Both the position numbers and the translations under genes were made by a program. The notes beneath the pieces are model-generated. The model ran no database searches, had not been told where the DNA came from, and saw nothing but the letters and a program-made list of their open reading frames with translations. From assembly GCF_004798865.1 (NCBI RefSeq), contig NW_025336259.1, positions 2,772,408 through 2,836,407 on the forward strand: a DNA stretch of 64,000 nucleotides. Reading direction: 5' to 3'. The DNA is from Varanus komodoensis (Eukaryota; Chordata; Lepidosauria; Squamata; Varanidae). How positions within the stretch are numbered: position 1 is the stretch's first letter; every line of letters begins with the position of its first letter. This document shows positions 22,291 through 35,000 of the stretch, in pieces.

Positions 22291-23125
22291 TCCCCCCACT
22301 GCCTTTTATACCTTGCCACTGGCAGCGAGCCTGATGGACTAACCCAGTTGTGCGAATGGGTCCATGCAGGTTAGCTTGCCCGGTAAGGGGCACATGCCTG
22401 ACACTTGCGTTCAACAAAGAAAGCAGCAATGTTTGGGGTTCACAAAAGTTTCCTGTGTGGTCACCTGCAGGCATTGCTTATTTTCCCCAGATGAATAAAA
22501 GAATGACTGTGTACAGACCAGGATTAGTCAAGTTTAATGAACACTGTTTGATTTCAAGGGAGTTTTAAAAACAAAAACAGTAAGCTATTCATGCTTCTTT
22601 TTAGTTTATGCTCAGGCAGGCTTTCAAGAGTTTCCCCCATTATTAGCACTTAGAGTTCAGTGAACTAGAATGAGTGAGACACTGGAAAGCACAGCTGTTT
22701 AATCCCCAGCACTTTTATCAGCTGAACACTAACAAAGGAGGCTATTTGTCTGTAGAAAAGAGTCTGCGATGGTGCAGAGAGAAACCCACATTCCAACTGG
22801 TCTTTTGCTCTGGAGACGTTCCAAGCCAAGATGGACCCTCACGGAGGGATCTTGATCTTTCTGATGAATCCGGGAAGGGGGTTCAGAGGGAAAACCAGGA
22901 GGCCCCTTCCCAGCCTGGAGAAGCGATGCCAGGTTTCATTTCACACCCACCAAAAGACCCCCAAGTATTGTGTCAGTCAGCCAAGTCCCCGTTTGCTGCG
23001 AGGAGGCAGAGGCAGCTGCGTGTTTTCTGCTGTCAACCTGTGGAGTGTCAAGCGGAGCAAAAATCAGGAGAGTTTTATACCTGAGGCAGAAAAATCCAAC
23101 GAGAGCACATTGCAGTTATAACAAA
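22291..23125. other. No gene seen
   Basis: Unassigned sequence. A plus-strand frame of 136 codons (22,674-23,084) has no recognisable domain. Confidence 0.4.
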
Positions 23126-23129
23126 ATAT

Positions 23130-24110
23130 TGCCCTGTGACCATAATTTATTATTAGTTATTTGTTACATTTGTGTGCCGTATCCCTTAAGCCATAAGGGT
23201 CTCTGGGTGGTTTACGTTACTTTATATAACACCAGATAAAACAATCCACATTAAACAATACATTCAAATGCATAAAAATCTGTTTAAAATAAAAATACAT
23301 AATACATAAATGCAATACATAAAAAACTGTTTAAAAACAGAACAAAGAAGGGGGACGATAGAAGTTAATTGTTCAGTTAATGAAACCATTCTATAATCAT
23401 TTTATAGAAAATGTCGAACAAACTTGTAAATGAAATAAAATTGTCTGGCAACTAAAATTTTTGATGTGGAAGTAGCAATAATAAAACCTATGTGGAAACC
23501 ATTCAAATGAAGTCAACCCACTCACCAAAATACTTATGGAAAAGGAATGTTTTGCATGGGCATCTAGAAGAGAAGAGAGAGAATGCCTGACGGATCTCTA
23601 CTGGAAGCGAATTCCATACATGGGCTGCTACTGCAGAAAAGTAGCCATCCCCTCTTACTTTTTTGTGGGGAGGTTTCTCTGATGGAGGTTTCAGGGATCA
23701 GGCTGGGACATATGAAGATAGACGTTCCCTCAGATATCCTGTCCCCAAGCTCTTTAGGGCTTTGTGAGGTTCCCACTGTGTGGACAACTGGAGCAAGACT
23801 CTGCTCATCCAAGGAACTGATAAACCCACCGAAGCTGGTGGAAGGTGCTCCTGGCTACCAAGAGCACCTGAGAAACAAGGGACCACTCGGGATCCAGGAG
23901 CACTCCAAGATGGCAAACCTTGCTGTTTAGATGTACGACCCCATCCAGGACAGGCTGGAAATTCCCCAGTTGAATAAATGGGATTCCCACTGACAGCACC
24001 TCCATCTTGTCTGGACTGAGCTTCAGATTGTTGGCCCACATCCAGGCCGTTTCCAAGCCTAGGATGACCTTCCGCAATGGTTTCAGGTACATAATCAGTC
24101 AGTGTGTTGG
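23130..24110 (-). repeat. L2-like LINE, 3' third
   Basis: The minus strand encodes a typical L2 segment: WMWANNLKLSPDKMEVLSVG, then CHLGVLLDPEWSLVSQVLLV and FHQLRWVYQFLG. After a diverged C-terminus it ends in the tail GTAAACCACCCAGAGACCC … ACACAAATGTAAC. Its tail differs from the TTCGGC-containing tails elsewhere, so it belongs to a different subfamily. Confidence 0.8.
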
Positions 24111-24560
24111 CTAAAGACATAGAAAGGAGAGCTATCAAATGTGCAGATGGCACCGACGTGAGACGGGAGGCTAATATCTTACAGGACATCAACATTCTTC
24201 AAGATGGTCTTGACAGGTTGGAGAACGAGGCCGAATGTAACAACAGGAATATCATCAGAGAGGTGCAGAAATACTGGAGGGATTACCTGGTTGGCCGCAG
24301 CTTATGTGGGAAAGATCTCAGGATTTAGCAGATTACAAGCTGAACATGAGCCAGCTGTGTGATGCGGCAGCTAAAAAGGCAGATGCATTTCTAGGACGCA
24401 TCAACAGATGTACAGCCTTCATGTCCTGGGTGGCCGTGGTGCCACGCTGTTCTGCTTTGGCCAGCCCTGGCCTGGAGTACCGTGTCCACTCGTGGTCATT
24501 GCAGGGAAAGGATATTGATAAACTGGAAGTAGTCCAGTTAGAATTTAGATAGATAAATAC
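24111..24560 (+). repeat. CR1-like LINE fragment, diverged
   Basis: Encodes a degenerate CR1 stretch (IKCADGTDVRREANIL, YKLNMSQLCDAAAKKADAFL, then LEYRVHSWSLQGKDIDKLEV) interrupted by stops. It is older than the high-similarity CR1 set. Confidence 0.7.
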
Positions 24561-25447
24561 AAAGATACGATCAGATCAGATTAAATCAGGGCCATCCACG
24601 CACATGTAGGCAAGAGACTAAGGGCCTCTGGAGAAAGCATTCCCTCTTGTCCAGCAAGGTTTTGTTGTCCTCCTCTGCATTTGCTGCTTACAGCGAGTGT
24701 CTGTAAAGAGGATTATGTCAGGATATAGGAAGAGAAATCGCGGATTTAACCTCTGGGTTGGGCAAGGTATGGAGTTCTGCGCCTTTCACCTTCAAGGAAA
24801 CAACATACACGGGGAAGCGTTTTGCTTTTTACAGCACGCTGGGCCGTATCGTCTCTCTCCACACTCCAGTTCTTCTGTTCTCAGGAGTATCTTGTTGCAG
24901 AGCTGTTTGCGTCAAGGCCACATCTCCTGCTGAGGAAGGTGGCCACTGAAAACACAGCTCTCCCGTCTGAAGATCGTGGCCCTTGGATCATCTGGCTATG
25001 CACATTTCTGAAGCCAGGCGACTTACCGATGTATGTCTTGTATGTCTCTGCCACCTTGCTGAAACCAGCCAAGGTAGTTTACAAAACATCTAGGAAACAA
25101 ATAATAATCAAATGAAACACCATCACATATTGAAATACCTTAAAAACCATAATAAGTGGATTGAAAAGCTAAAAAATGCTTTTAAAAGCTAAAAAAAATA
25201 GTGTGAAAGTGCACTTTGGGGCCCATTCCTGAATGTAGGGAGAATGGAAACCAGTCATTCTAGAATTTAGAGAAAGTCCCTTGCCTTTCCAAAGAAGAAA
25301 TATCCCAAACTGAGCTAAGCTGCTGCAGGCGACTCCTATTTTGGCAGAAGGAAACTGCAAATTGTCATTCCTGGAATTGCTGCAGACTTCCAGTTCAAGG
25401 TAACAAGGAAAGTATGTTTTTGATTACTGTTTTCAAAAGGCAGATAA

Positions 25448-25449
<2 letters not shown>
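24561..25449. other. No gene seen
   Basis: Unassigned sequence; an AT-rich stretch at 25,080-25,200 may be an old LINE tail. Confidence 0.4.
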
Positions 25450-25525
<76 letters not shown>

Positions 25526-25533
25526 GAGAGAGA
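25450..25533. repeat. (CT)n-(CA)n-(GA)n compound microsatellite, self-complementary
   Basis: About 29 bp of CT repeats (25,450-25,478), a short CA-rich linker (25,479-25,492) and about 40 bp of GA/GC-GA repeats (25,493-25,533). The CT and GA arms are complementary, so a single strand can form a long hairpin and the duplex a cruciform or triplex. Confidence 0.95.
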
Positions 25534-25949
25534 TGATCCTGCACAATTCAGGATCATGCCCAAAGCAATGCTGGAATCCAAAGTGTGCAAAGCCATAGCT
25601 GGGGTGGCCCACTATCAAGCACAGTCCTCTATGTGAAGGGGTGTCAGAGAACAACTCTCTGTTTGAAGGCGCCCCGTGTCTGAAGGGCTGTGTCTGACCC
25701 AGGTAAGGCCTTCTGAGTGCTTCACCCTGGTTCATTTGCAGAATGCCAGGACTGGTCTAGGTGGCAACGCCTTCCATTCATCGCCCTCCCATGTTTCCTT
25801 CCATCTCTTTTCTGGCCATGGAAAATCCACTAAGGAAATATAGGCAGAATCGCGACATGATGCTTTCTTGGCATTTGCACATGGAGCGCCCATCTGGAAG
25901 CGTGCCACTTCCACAGTGAATCCTGATGAAAACCACGCTTTGCTGGCCG

Positions 25950-26300
25950 GCCTGTTTTAGGGGACGTGAGATTCCCGTGCTTCGATTGTAGAATTCGCTT
26001 CCACAGGATGTCAAGATGGGCACCACCTGGGTGGCTTCAGAAGGGGGTTCGACCAACTCATGGAGGAGGAGGAAGAGGCAGAAGAGGAGGAGGAGGAAGA
26101 GGAGGCAGCTCTCAGCGGCCATCTACGCTTTCTTGCATCCGAGGCAGTCTGCCTTCCAGGGCCAATTGCTGGGGCAGGAGGTTGCTTGTGCGCTTGGTTT
26201 CCCACTTCGGGCTTCTCAGAGGCACGTGGTTGGCTTTGGTGGACTCAGCCTTTTCGAGAAGACTGCCAGGTCCTCGAGTTGCTGCAATCTGCTATTCTAG
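25950..26300 (+). repeat. CR1/L3-like LINE 3' region with expanded GGA tract
   Basis: Contains GTAGAATTCGCTTCCACAGG, GGGGGTTCGACCAACTCATG, a GGAGGA-type purine tract (26,060-26,105), GCATCCGAGGCAGTCTGCCT and GGGCCAATTGCTGGGGCAGG in family order. The purine tract expanded inside the LINE. Confidence 0.8.
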
Positions 26301-26930
26301 AGGCCTCATGCACCCCCAGATTGTGGGAATCCCTGGCTCTTCTCCATGGACGAGCCCATTCATTGCCTTTCTCCCATTCCCAGACATTGTAGGCTCGCTG
26401 CCTGTGACTTCAAAGACTTCTGCAAGTGCTCTTTCTAAAATGCCATGGTAACAGCTGCTCAGAGAGAGATACAACAAGCACCACCTTCAGTATTGCCTCT
26501 TTCCTGCAGGTAGGAAGTGTCCAGACACAAGAATAAACCCAACCGGTGAAAAACATGGCTCTCACAATGGTTGGAACCAGCTTTGGGCAAAACGTCCAAT
26601 AAATGTTTTGGGTTCCTCAGAATCTGAGCTTTGCTGGTTGTCCTCATGGTTCTAAAGCCTCAAAAGAGGAAGGATGTGACTGCTCATTATTGATGCTATG
26701 GAGGGCAAAGGGTCCTTGGTATTGTGGAGGCCAACAACATGAGCTTAGGGCTGATGAGAATCTATTTTGCAGAAAGCATATTCGGGATGTTTAGGCGATT
26801 AGAGCAAAGCTGAGACAAGTTACTGACAGCTTGAGAGAGGGCAGTAGTGTCCCTGCCTGCAGAAATCAATACCTTCAGAGTCCTGAGTAAAACAACTGCT
26901 GGATATGGACAAGGACTAATAGCCTGTGGA
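26301..26930. other. No gene seen
   Basis: Unassigned sequence between a LINE fragment and a SINE. Confidence 0.4.
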
Positions 26931-26934
26931 GAGG

Positions 26935-27150
26935 TAGTTCAATCTAGTGGTTAGAGTTTTGGACTGGGACTCAGAAGATTTGGGTTCTGCTTCCATGAAG
27001 CGCACTGGGTGACCTTGGGCCAGTCGCTGACTCTTAGCCCAATTCTGTTCACAGGAGATGTTGAGAATAACAGGGAGCTGCCCCTGTGGCCAACCTCAGC
27101 TTCCTTCCGGGAGGAAAAAAAAAGTGGGATATAAATGTGACAATAAATAA
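26935..27150 (+). repeat. MIR-like tRNA-derived SINE, near complete
   Basis: The tRNA-like head (TCAATCTAGTGGTTAGAGTT, TTTGGGTTCTGCTTCCATG) is followed by the core (GGGTGACCTTGGGCCAGTCG) and an L2-type tail (GTGGGATATAAATGTGACAA, then AATAAATAAAG). Confidence 0.85.
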
Positions 27151-27180
27151 AGTATGACTATATTAAATACCAGGATGGTA

Positions 27181-29307
27181 CAGCTGAAAATTTAGGCTTA
27201 AGTTGAAGAAAGTAGGGAAAGCACTAGGCCACTCAGGTATGACCTAAATCATATCCCTGAGAATATGCAGTAGAGGTGACAAATAGATTTAAGGAATTAG
27301 GTCTGATAGACAGAGTGCCTGAAGAACTATGGACGGAGGTTCGCAACATTGTACAAGAGGCAGCAACTAAAACCATCCCAAAGAAAAAGAAATGCAAGAA
27401 AGCAAAATGGCCGACTGAGGAAGCTTTACAAATAGCTGAGGAAAGAAGGGAAGTGAAAGGCAAGGGAGAAAAAGAAAGATACAAACAATTGAATGCAGAA
27501 TTCCAGAGAATAGCGAGAAGAGATAAGAATGCCTTCTTAAATGAACAGTTTAAAGAAATAGAAGAAAACAATAGAATAGGGAGGACCAGAGATCTCTTCA
27601 AGAAAATTGGAGACATGACGGGAACGTTTCATGCAAAGATGGGCAGGATAAAGGACCAAAATGGCAGGGACCTAACAGAGGCAGAAGAGATTAGGAAGAG
27701 GTGGCAAGATTACACAGAAGAACTATACAAGAAAGAGCTTAACGTCCCTGATAACCACGATGGGGTGGTCACTGACCTCGAGCCAGACTTCCTGGAATGT
27801 GAAGTCAAATGAGCCTTAGGAAGTCTGAGCAACAACAAAGCTAGTGGAGGCAACAGTATTCCAGCTGAGCTATTCAAAATCCTAAAAGACGATGCAGTTA
27901 AAGTGCTACACTCAATATGCCAGCAAATTTGGAAAACTCAGCAGTGGCCACAGGATTGGAAAAGGTCAGTTTACATCCCCATCCCAAAGAAAGGCAATGC
28001 CAAAGAATGTCCATACTACCGCACCATTGCACTCATTTCACATGCTAGAAAAGTGATGCTCAAAATCCTACAAACTAGGCTTCAGCAGTATGTGGACCGA
28101 GAACTACCAGAAGTACAGGCAGGATTTCAAAAAGGGAGAGGAACTAGAGATCAAATTGCCAACATATGCTGGATCATGGAGAAAGCTAGGGAGTTCCAGA
28201 AAAACATCTACTTCTGCTTCATTGACTATGTTAAAGCCTTTGATTGTGTGGGTCACAACAAATTGTGGCAAGTTCTTAAAGAGATGGGAGTACCAGACCA
28301 TCTTATTTGTCTCTTGAGAAACCTATATGTGGGTCAAGAAGCAACAGTGAGAACTGGGCACGGAACCACTGATTGGTTCAAAATTGGGAAAGGAGTTTGG
28401 CAAGGCTGTATATTGTCGCCCTGTCTATTTAACCTATATGCAGGGCACATCATTAGAAAGGCGGGGCGAGATGAATCACCAGTTGGAATTAAGATTGCTG
28501 GGAGAAATATCAACAACCTCAGATATGCAGATGATACCACTCTCATGGCAGAAAGTGAAGAGGAACTAAAGAGCCTCTTGATACGGGTGAAGGAGGAGAG
28601 CGCAAAAGTTGGCTTGAAACTCAACATTAAGAAAACTAAGATCATGGCATCCGGTCCTATCACTGCCTGGCAAATAGATGGGGAAGAAATGGAGGTAGTG
28701 ACAGATTTTATTTTCCTGGGCTCCAAGATCACCGCAGACGGGGACTGCAGCCAAGAAATTAAAAGACACTTGCTCCTGGGGAGGAAAGCAATGGCAAATC
28801 TAGACAGCATACTAAAAAGCAGAGACATCACCCTGCCAACAAAAGTGCGTATAGTCAAGGCTATGGTTTTCCCAGTTGCAATGTATGGCTGTGAAAGCTG
28901 GACCATAAGGAAGGCTGAGCGCCAAAGGATTGAGGCCTTTGAATAGTGGTGCTGGCGGAGACTCCTGTGAGTCCCTTGGACCGCAAGGCGATCAAACCGG
29001 TCAGTCCTAGAGGAGATCAACCCTGACTGCTCTTTAGAAGACCAGATGCTAAAAATGAAACTCAAATACTTTGGCCACCCGATCAGAAGGAAGGACTCCC
29101 TGGAGAAGAGCCTAATGCTGGGAAGAATAGATGGCAAAAGAAGAAAGGGATGGCAGAGGATGAGGTGGCTGGATGGAGTCACTGAAGCGGTTGGCGTGAG
29201 CTTGGGTGGACTTCGGGAGATGGTGGAGGACAGGAAGGCCTGGAGGAATGTTGTCCATGGGGTCGCGATGGGTCGGACACGACTTTGCGACTAACAACAA
29301 CAACAGC
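27181..29307 (+). repeat. Bov-B (RTE-clade) LINE, 5'-truncated, nearly open
   Basis: One reading frame runs from 27,276 to 28,946, broken only by a TGA at 27,810, and ends at a TAG at 28,944 where Bov-B normally continues. It encodes the RTE reverse transcriptase: NNKASGGNSIPAELFKILKD, then SVYIPIPKKGNAKECPYYRT, then AGFQKGRGTRDQIANICWIM, the catalytic YADD at 28,524-28,535, and the Bov-B C-terminus MYGCESWTIRKAERQRIEAF. The 3' end GGGTCGGACACGACTTTGCG and (ACA)n tail are diagnostic. The endonuclease domain is missing. CAGCTGAAA occurs at 27,181-27,189 and at 29,304-29,312 and may be a target-site duplication, although part of it could belong to the element. Only two stops in 557 codons suggest a fairly recent insertion. 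Confidence 0.95.
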
Positions 29308-29569
29308 TGAAATGGTCTGATATAACTGGAAACACATTGAACGCTAGTGAAACTGGGCCCCAGTGAAACTTTTACTTAATGCTATGACATAATGCAGAGA
29401 GGTGGGGGGAGAGAGAGAGAGAGAGACTTCAGTTATGCATAGCTTATACTTTCACAAGCAGATCTCTGCATGTGATGAGCTTCTTGGTAGGATGTTTCCC
29501 TGTAACAAACATTCTGTTCTAAGGAAAAGTTAAAATCAATATTTGTTTAAGAAGGAAGAAGTGCTTAAT

Positions 29570-29765
29570 GCTTACAGAGTGGGCAGCGGTGAAAGAGATG
29601 CTTTTCGCACCCTCTTACAAAATAGCACAATAATGAAATCAACTGGAAACAGAAGATTCAAATCCCTCCCATTTAAAACTTCCTTCATGCAATGTATAAT
29701 TAACTACTAGAATTCATTGCCGCACAGTTGTTGGTGACCAGAAGGTTAGATGACCTTTAATGGGG
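29570..29765 (+). repeat. CR1/L3-like LINE fragment
   Basis: TACTAGAATTCATTGCCGCA and GACCTTTAATGGGGGACGCA correspond to the conserved 3' region of the family, diverged. Confidence 0.6.
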
Positions 29766-30498
29766 GACGCAGATCCTCAGATAGGCAACGATCTTTGAAA
29801 TGTCTCCCTAAGGCCATAATCACAGTGTTCGTATTTTCAGAGTTGCTGGGAAGCGTCGGCAGCCAAAGGCTGGTTCCTTCCAGCCCTGCTGGGGGTTTTT
29901 AAGGGGCACTTGGCTGTGGCATGTGAATGCCACCAGCGGTATAGCAGAACCCATAAAAACAAGCTGTGCTTTCCAGAGCCCTTGGGAACTGGGTGCCATT
30001 TTTTCCACCAATTTGTGATTGTCTGTTTTCCTGTCCCCTGACGACATATTTGCACAAGGGCAGGAAAGGTCCAGACGGGGGACCCTTGAGCTCCCTGTGC
30101 AGCCGCTCTCCTTAAGCCGCATCCGGCATGAAGGCGTCGGGAGGAGTTGGAGAGAGGAGCATCCTTCCCACCTCCTCCCTGGAACTCGAGATAACAAGGT
30201 GATCGCCACTCGCCCTTCCCATGGGAAGGTGAGCTGTGCCAAGGAGAATCCCCATTATCTCCTCTCACAGATTGGAGAGTTGAGGACTGTGATAAACCAA
30301 TACATCACCGCCCCCAGGTGCTTCCCAGCACTCCCATTGCAGAACCACCTTGTTGGAAGGTGATGCTAAAATAACCATTTTTGAATTTTAATTTTTACTG
30401 GATTGGCATACTCCTACCTTCTGTCTTACACTTGATGTTTTATATACTGTTTTATTGTATTTGTATTGCTCTTCTTTGTGCTAGTCTATCATCTAGAC
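29766..30498. other. No gene seen
   Basis: Unassigned sequence. Overlapping minus-strand frames of 140 and 143 codons in different phases have no recognisable domain. Confidence 0.4.
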
Positions 30499-30896
30499 CA
30501 GTGATGGCGAACCTTTTAGAAACCGAGTGCCCAAACTGCAACCCAAACCCACTTGTTTATCGTCAAGTGCCAACACTGCAATAAAACCTGAATACTGAGG
30601 TTTTAGTTTAGAAAAAACAACTCACATCCAGTCTAAGCAAATCTCTCTCTCTCTCTCTCTCCTTGGCAGCACACTAATCAGCCATCTGAAAGCTTGGATG
30701 AATCATGGCTAATGAGTCACGGCTTGTGACATCATTGCCTGACGCTACTCCGTTCCGAGCATGCGCATGGCCCTTATGTGCGCTGTTATCCGATGCTCGG
30801 CTGCTGGGGCGATGCTGGGGCGACTTGGCTCGCGTGCCGACAGAGAGGGCTCTGTGTGCCCGCTGCGGCACGCGTGCCGCAGGTTCGCCACCACTG
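30499..30896. mobile_element. Non-autonomous hAT-type DNA transposon
   Basis: Starts CAGTGATGGCGAACCTTTTA and ends GCAGGTTCGCCACCACTG, an imperfect inverted repeat of the hAT pattern CAGTGGTGGCGAACCT. The flanks ATCTAGAC and CATGCATA are each 8 bp but do not match well, so the target-site duplication has decayed or is not original. A (TC)n tract lies inside (about 30,644-30,662). The 398-bp length and lack of a transposase frame indicate a deletion derivative. Confidence 0.85.
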
Positions 30897-30904
30897 CATG
30901 CATA

Positions 30905-32085
30905 CACACGCAAACTTTTGTGCAGTTGGCACAGGTCTACATGGGTCAAAACTAAGCTATTGTAATTACTCTGTGCAAAATTTAATTTTTACTGCACTTA
31001 TTGTTCTTTTTGTAGTTTAAGTATTTTGGCATTTTAATTACTTCCTTTTACTGGTGTCCTGTCTTAAAGTATTTTTGTACCGATTAGTGTTAATATTCCT
31101 TTGCTGTATTTTACTGGTCTATGATCGAAATAAAGTCATTCATTCCCAAGTTGGGAATAACAGGGAGCTCCGGATGGCAGGGGCAGGAACTGGCTGGACT
31201 GGGATGTGTGCAGCGAGCTTGCGCTGTCGCCATGCAGCTTGGCATCTGGCTGGGGCAACACTTGGCGGGTGAAGAAGGGACGGCACACTTGTAGGTGCTC
31301 CTCTGGGTGTTGGCCGAGGCCCTCACCACGAGTAACGCGTGAGGAATCTAGTCTGAGGGTGGGGAATCTGCTGGACTTGCTCAGCTGAGCTCTCCAGGTT
31401 CTGGGCTGCACTATCTCTGCCCTCCATCCGGGTGCTTCGGCGCCCAGGCTTTGCACGGGCATCTGACGGGAAAGGGAATCCACCACTGCGTCTCACGTTA
31501 CCAATACACGGTCACGACCCGCAGGGCCAGCTTGTGCGCATCGGCTTCTGCTAGCGCGGCCGGCTGGTCGTGCAGAAGGAGAAGGGCTTTGCAAAGCCGT
31601 TGTTCCCCTCCAGCCAGGCTGCCCCCAGCACAGACCGATCCCTTGAAAGCAGACTGGGGGAGAGCAAGGGATGTTTCTTTTGAGCAAGGTGGAGAATTCT
31701 GACCAGGGATGTGGGATCCATGCACGTTTCCCTTGGCACAAATGTTAGGCATGAAAGGGGGGCGGGGTTCCACGTAGCGCTGGCCACGGGTTGTACACGT
31801 CCTGCATGGTGCCTGAGGCGGCATACTCAGCAGGAGAATGGGTCTGCATGAGATTCGGCGCAAGGAAGGCCCCCGCTGGTGTCCATTCGCAGGCTTGCTC
31901 TCGGCTTGGCTCACTCCCTCAGCTAAGGCCAAGCATGGGAAAGGAGTCCAGCAAGCGCAAGAGAGCTGGATTCCCGCCAGGTCTTCACATCACTGCTCAC
32001 CACCCAACTGCATGGCAAGCATCATATGAAGGGGACTTCTAGGCATCTCGGCTTTGCCTCTCCTGCATCTTCACCCAAACTGAGA
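30905..32085. other. Unassigned GC-rich patch
   Basis: From about 31,140 the sequence becomes GC-richer and contains several CpGs. The longest frame is 144 codons on the minus strand (31,932-31,498), with neighbouring frames of 82 and 78 codons in other phases. No domain is recognised and no splice context supports it. It could be an old processed copy or regulatory sequence. Confidence 0.3.
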
Positions 32086-32091
32086 AGGCAT

Positions 32092-35000
32092 AGAAACATA
32101 GAAACAGAGCGAGTCAGAAGGGGTCTCCCGGGCCATCTAGTCTGACCCCCAGCTCCAGCCGGCTCCGCTCACGACATGCCCACCATGTGGACATCCAGCC
32201 TATCCTTGAACACCCGCACAGATGGGGCCTCAACCACCTCCCGTGGAAGCCCATTCCACACCGTCAGGGTCCTGACTGTCAGGAAGTGCTTCCTGGCATC
32301 CAAATGGAGCCTTGGTTCCCTGAGCTTTGCTCTGTTGGAGTGTGTCCTGCCTTCCTCTGCAGGGGAGAACAGGTCTCTACCCACCTCCATGTGACACCCC
32401 CTCACATACCTGTATGTTGCCAACAGATCCCCTCTGAGTCTCCTCTTCTCCAGGCTGAAGAGACCCAGTTCCCTCAATCTCGCCTCATATGGCTTCCCCT
32501 GCAAACCAGCCACCAACCTTGTGGCCCTACGCTGCACTGACTCCAACCTGGCTATATCCTTCCTGTAAGGAGGGGCCCAAAACTGAGCACAATACTCCAG
32601 TTGCGGGCACACCAGAGTCGTATAGACTGGTAGTAATACCTCTCTCGATCTAGAAGCCACACTTCTGGCTATGCAACCAAGGGTGGCATTCACCCTCTTG
32701 ACCAGCGCATCACACAGCTGGCTCATGTTCAGCCTGCAGTCAACCAGCACCCCAAGAGCCCTTTCACAAGTGCTGCTCTCCAGCCACTTGTCACCTAACC
32801 TGTACTTTTGACACCCATTCCCCAAGTGCAAGACCTTGCCCTTATCCACATTGAACACCATCCTGTTGTCTCCTGCCCACTTCCATAGTCTGTCCAGATC
32901 CTTTTGGATCTGGAGTACCTGCTCCTCAGTTGTGGCCACTGCTCCAGTTTTAGTGTCATCTGCGAATTTGATCAGCAGACTGTTCACCCCTTCTTCCACG
33001 TCATTGATGAAAAGATTAAACAGGATCGACCCCGGGACAGAGCCCTGGGGGACCCCGCTTGTCACTGGCTGCCATCCTGATGTTTCCCCGCTAATGGTTA
33101 CCTTCTGCTTTCGGTCAGTCAGCCATGCCCTAATCCACTGGACAGTGCTTTGGTGTATCCCAAAACTCCTCAGTTTCTCCACCAGGATATCATGGGGCAC
33201 TTTGTCAAAGGCCTTGCTGAAATCCAGGTATACCACATCCACTGCATCCCCTCCATAGCCATCTCGAAACCTTGTCATAGAATCCCACAAGGTTTGTCTG
33301 GCAGGACCTGTTTTTGCGGAAGCCGTGTTGTGTGGCTGTCAGCCTCCCTTCCCTATCTAGCATCACTAGATCTCTCTCTATTATGAGCCTTTCCATTGTT
33401 TTTCCTACAATGGACGTAAGGCTAACTGATCTGTAATTCCTCATGTCCCTTCTACTACCCTTTTTGAAAATTGGGACCACTGATGCCACCCTCCAGTCCT
33501 CTGGAACTTCACCTGTTCTCCATGAGGCCTCAAAAATGGAGGCCAGTGGGCGTGAGAGAACCCCTGCCAACTTTCTAAGTACTCTCAGGGTGTAACCCGT
33601 CAGGGACTGGTGCCTTTGTAATGTCCAATGCCATGAGGAACCCCTCGAGGGGGGTGACTCTAATCTGTGCCCCTAAGTCCCTGGTCTCATCTAATCTCCT
33701 ATGCGGATCTCCCCTGTCCTGCTTTGGGGAGAACACAGAGGAAAAACAGTCATTTAGCATCTGTGCCTGTTCCCTCATATCAGTCACTGGATCTCCTTGC
33801 TCCTTCTTTAGTGGTCCCACCACTTGTCTCCCCTTCCTCTTCCTATTTACATGCTGAAAGAAGCCCTTTTTGTTGCTCTTGATATTCTTGGCAAGTCTCA
33901 GCTCAAAACCAGCCTTAGCCTTGCGAAGAATCCTTCTGCAATGGGCCTCCTCCTCCCAGTATACCCTTTTGTCTATTTGCCCCAGTACCCATTTCCTACG
34001 GAGGTTCCTCTTTCGTCTAATCCCTTTAACCACCTCCTTTTGCGTCCATGGCAGCGCTCTCCTCCGCCTCCCCACCTTACTGACTAGAGGTATCTTCAAG
34101 GCTTGGGCCTCCCAAACCTCCTTTTTGAGTGCCAGCCACCCCTCCTCAACTCGCCTGCCTTCCCGTAACCTCTTCCAGGAGACTTTCCCCAGTCTGGCCT
34201 TCAGTTGGCCAAAGCTGGCCCTCTTGAAGTCCCAGCTTCTAGAGTTCGACCTGCTGCACGTCCCCAGTCCCCTGATCTCAAAGCAAAGGATGGAGTGATC
34301 ACTCGTGTCCAGAGCTCCCCTAATCTGTACTTCATCTATCAGCTCCTCCCTATTGGTCAAGACCAAGTCAAGGATGTTTCCCCCCCTCGTCGCCTCTCAG
34401 ACCCTCTGTGTGAAAAACCCTCCCTCTATAGCTTCTAGGAAGCGACGTGACTTGGCTGTCACCGCCAAGTGAGTCTCCCAAGTAATATCCGGGAGATTGA
34501 AATCTCCCATAATTACTGTTCTCTCCCCTGAGATATCCTTAGAATCTGGTCTGTCAGGACATCATCCAGGGTCTCAAGTTGACCTGGAGGGCAATAACAT
34601 ACCCCCACTGTCAGGTCTCTTTCCCTGTCAAAACCCCTAAGTTTCACCCAGACTGCCTCTACCGAATCCCCATCTGTGCTGCATTCTGTCTCACTGCATC
34701 CTATCCCTTCCCTGACGTATAAAGCCACCCCCCACCCCTCTTTCCCTTCCTGTCCTTTCTAAAAAGGTGATACCCTTCTATGGTCACATTCCAGACTTGC
34801 CTTTCATCCCACCAAGTGTCTGTGATTCCCACCAGGTCATACCCTCCTATTCCCAGGAGAGCTTCAAGCTCTTCCTGCTTGTTACCCATGCTCCTAGCAC
34901 TGGTGTACATGCACCTCAACTCCTTCCCACCGCTTCCTTTCCTTGGAGTTCCCAGCCTCCTCCTTCCTCCCATCCTCCCTGATGCCTGGCCCCTCTCTGT

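Noticed and set aside
28334-29182. 282-codon minus-strand frame
   Set aside because: It is antisense to the Bov-B reverse transcriptase and has no features of its own.
31498-31932. 144-codon minus-strand frame in a GC-rich patch
   Set aside because: No recognisable domain, competing frames in other phases and no splice context; left as unassigned.
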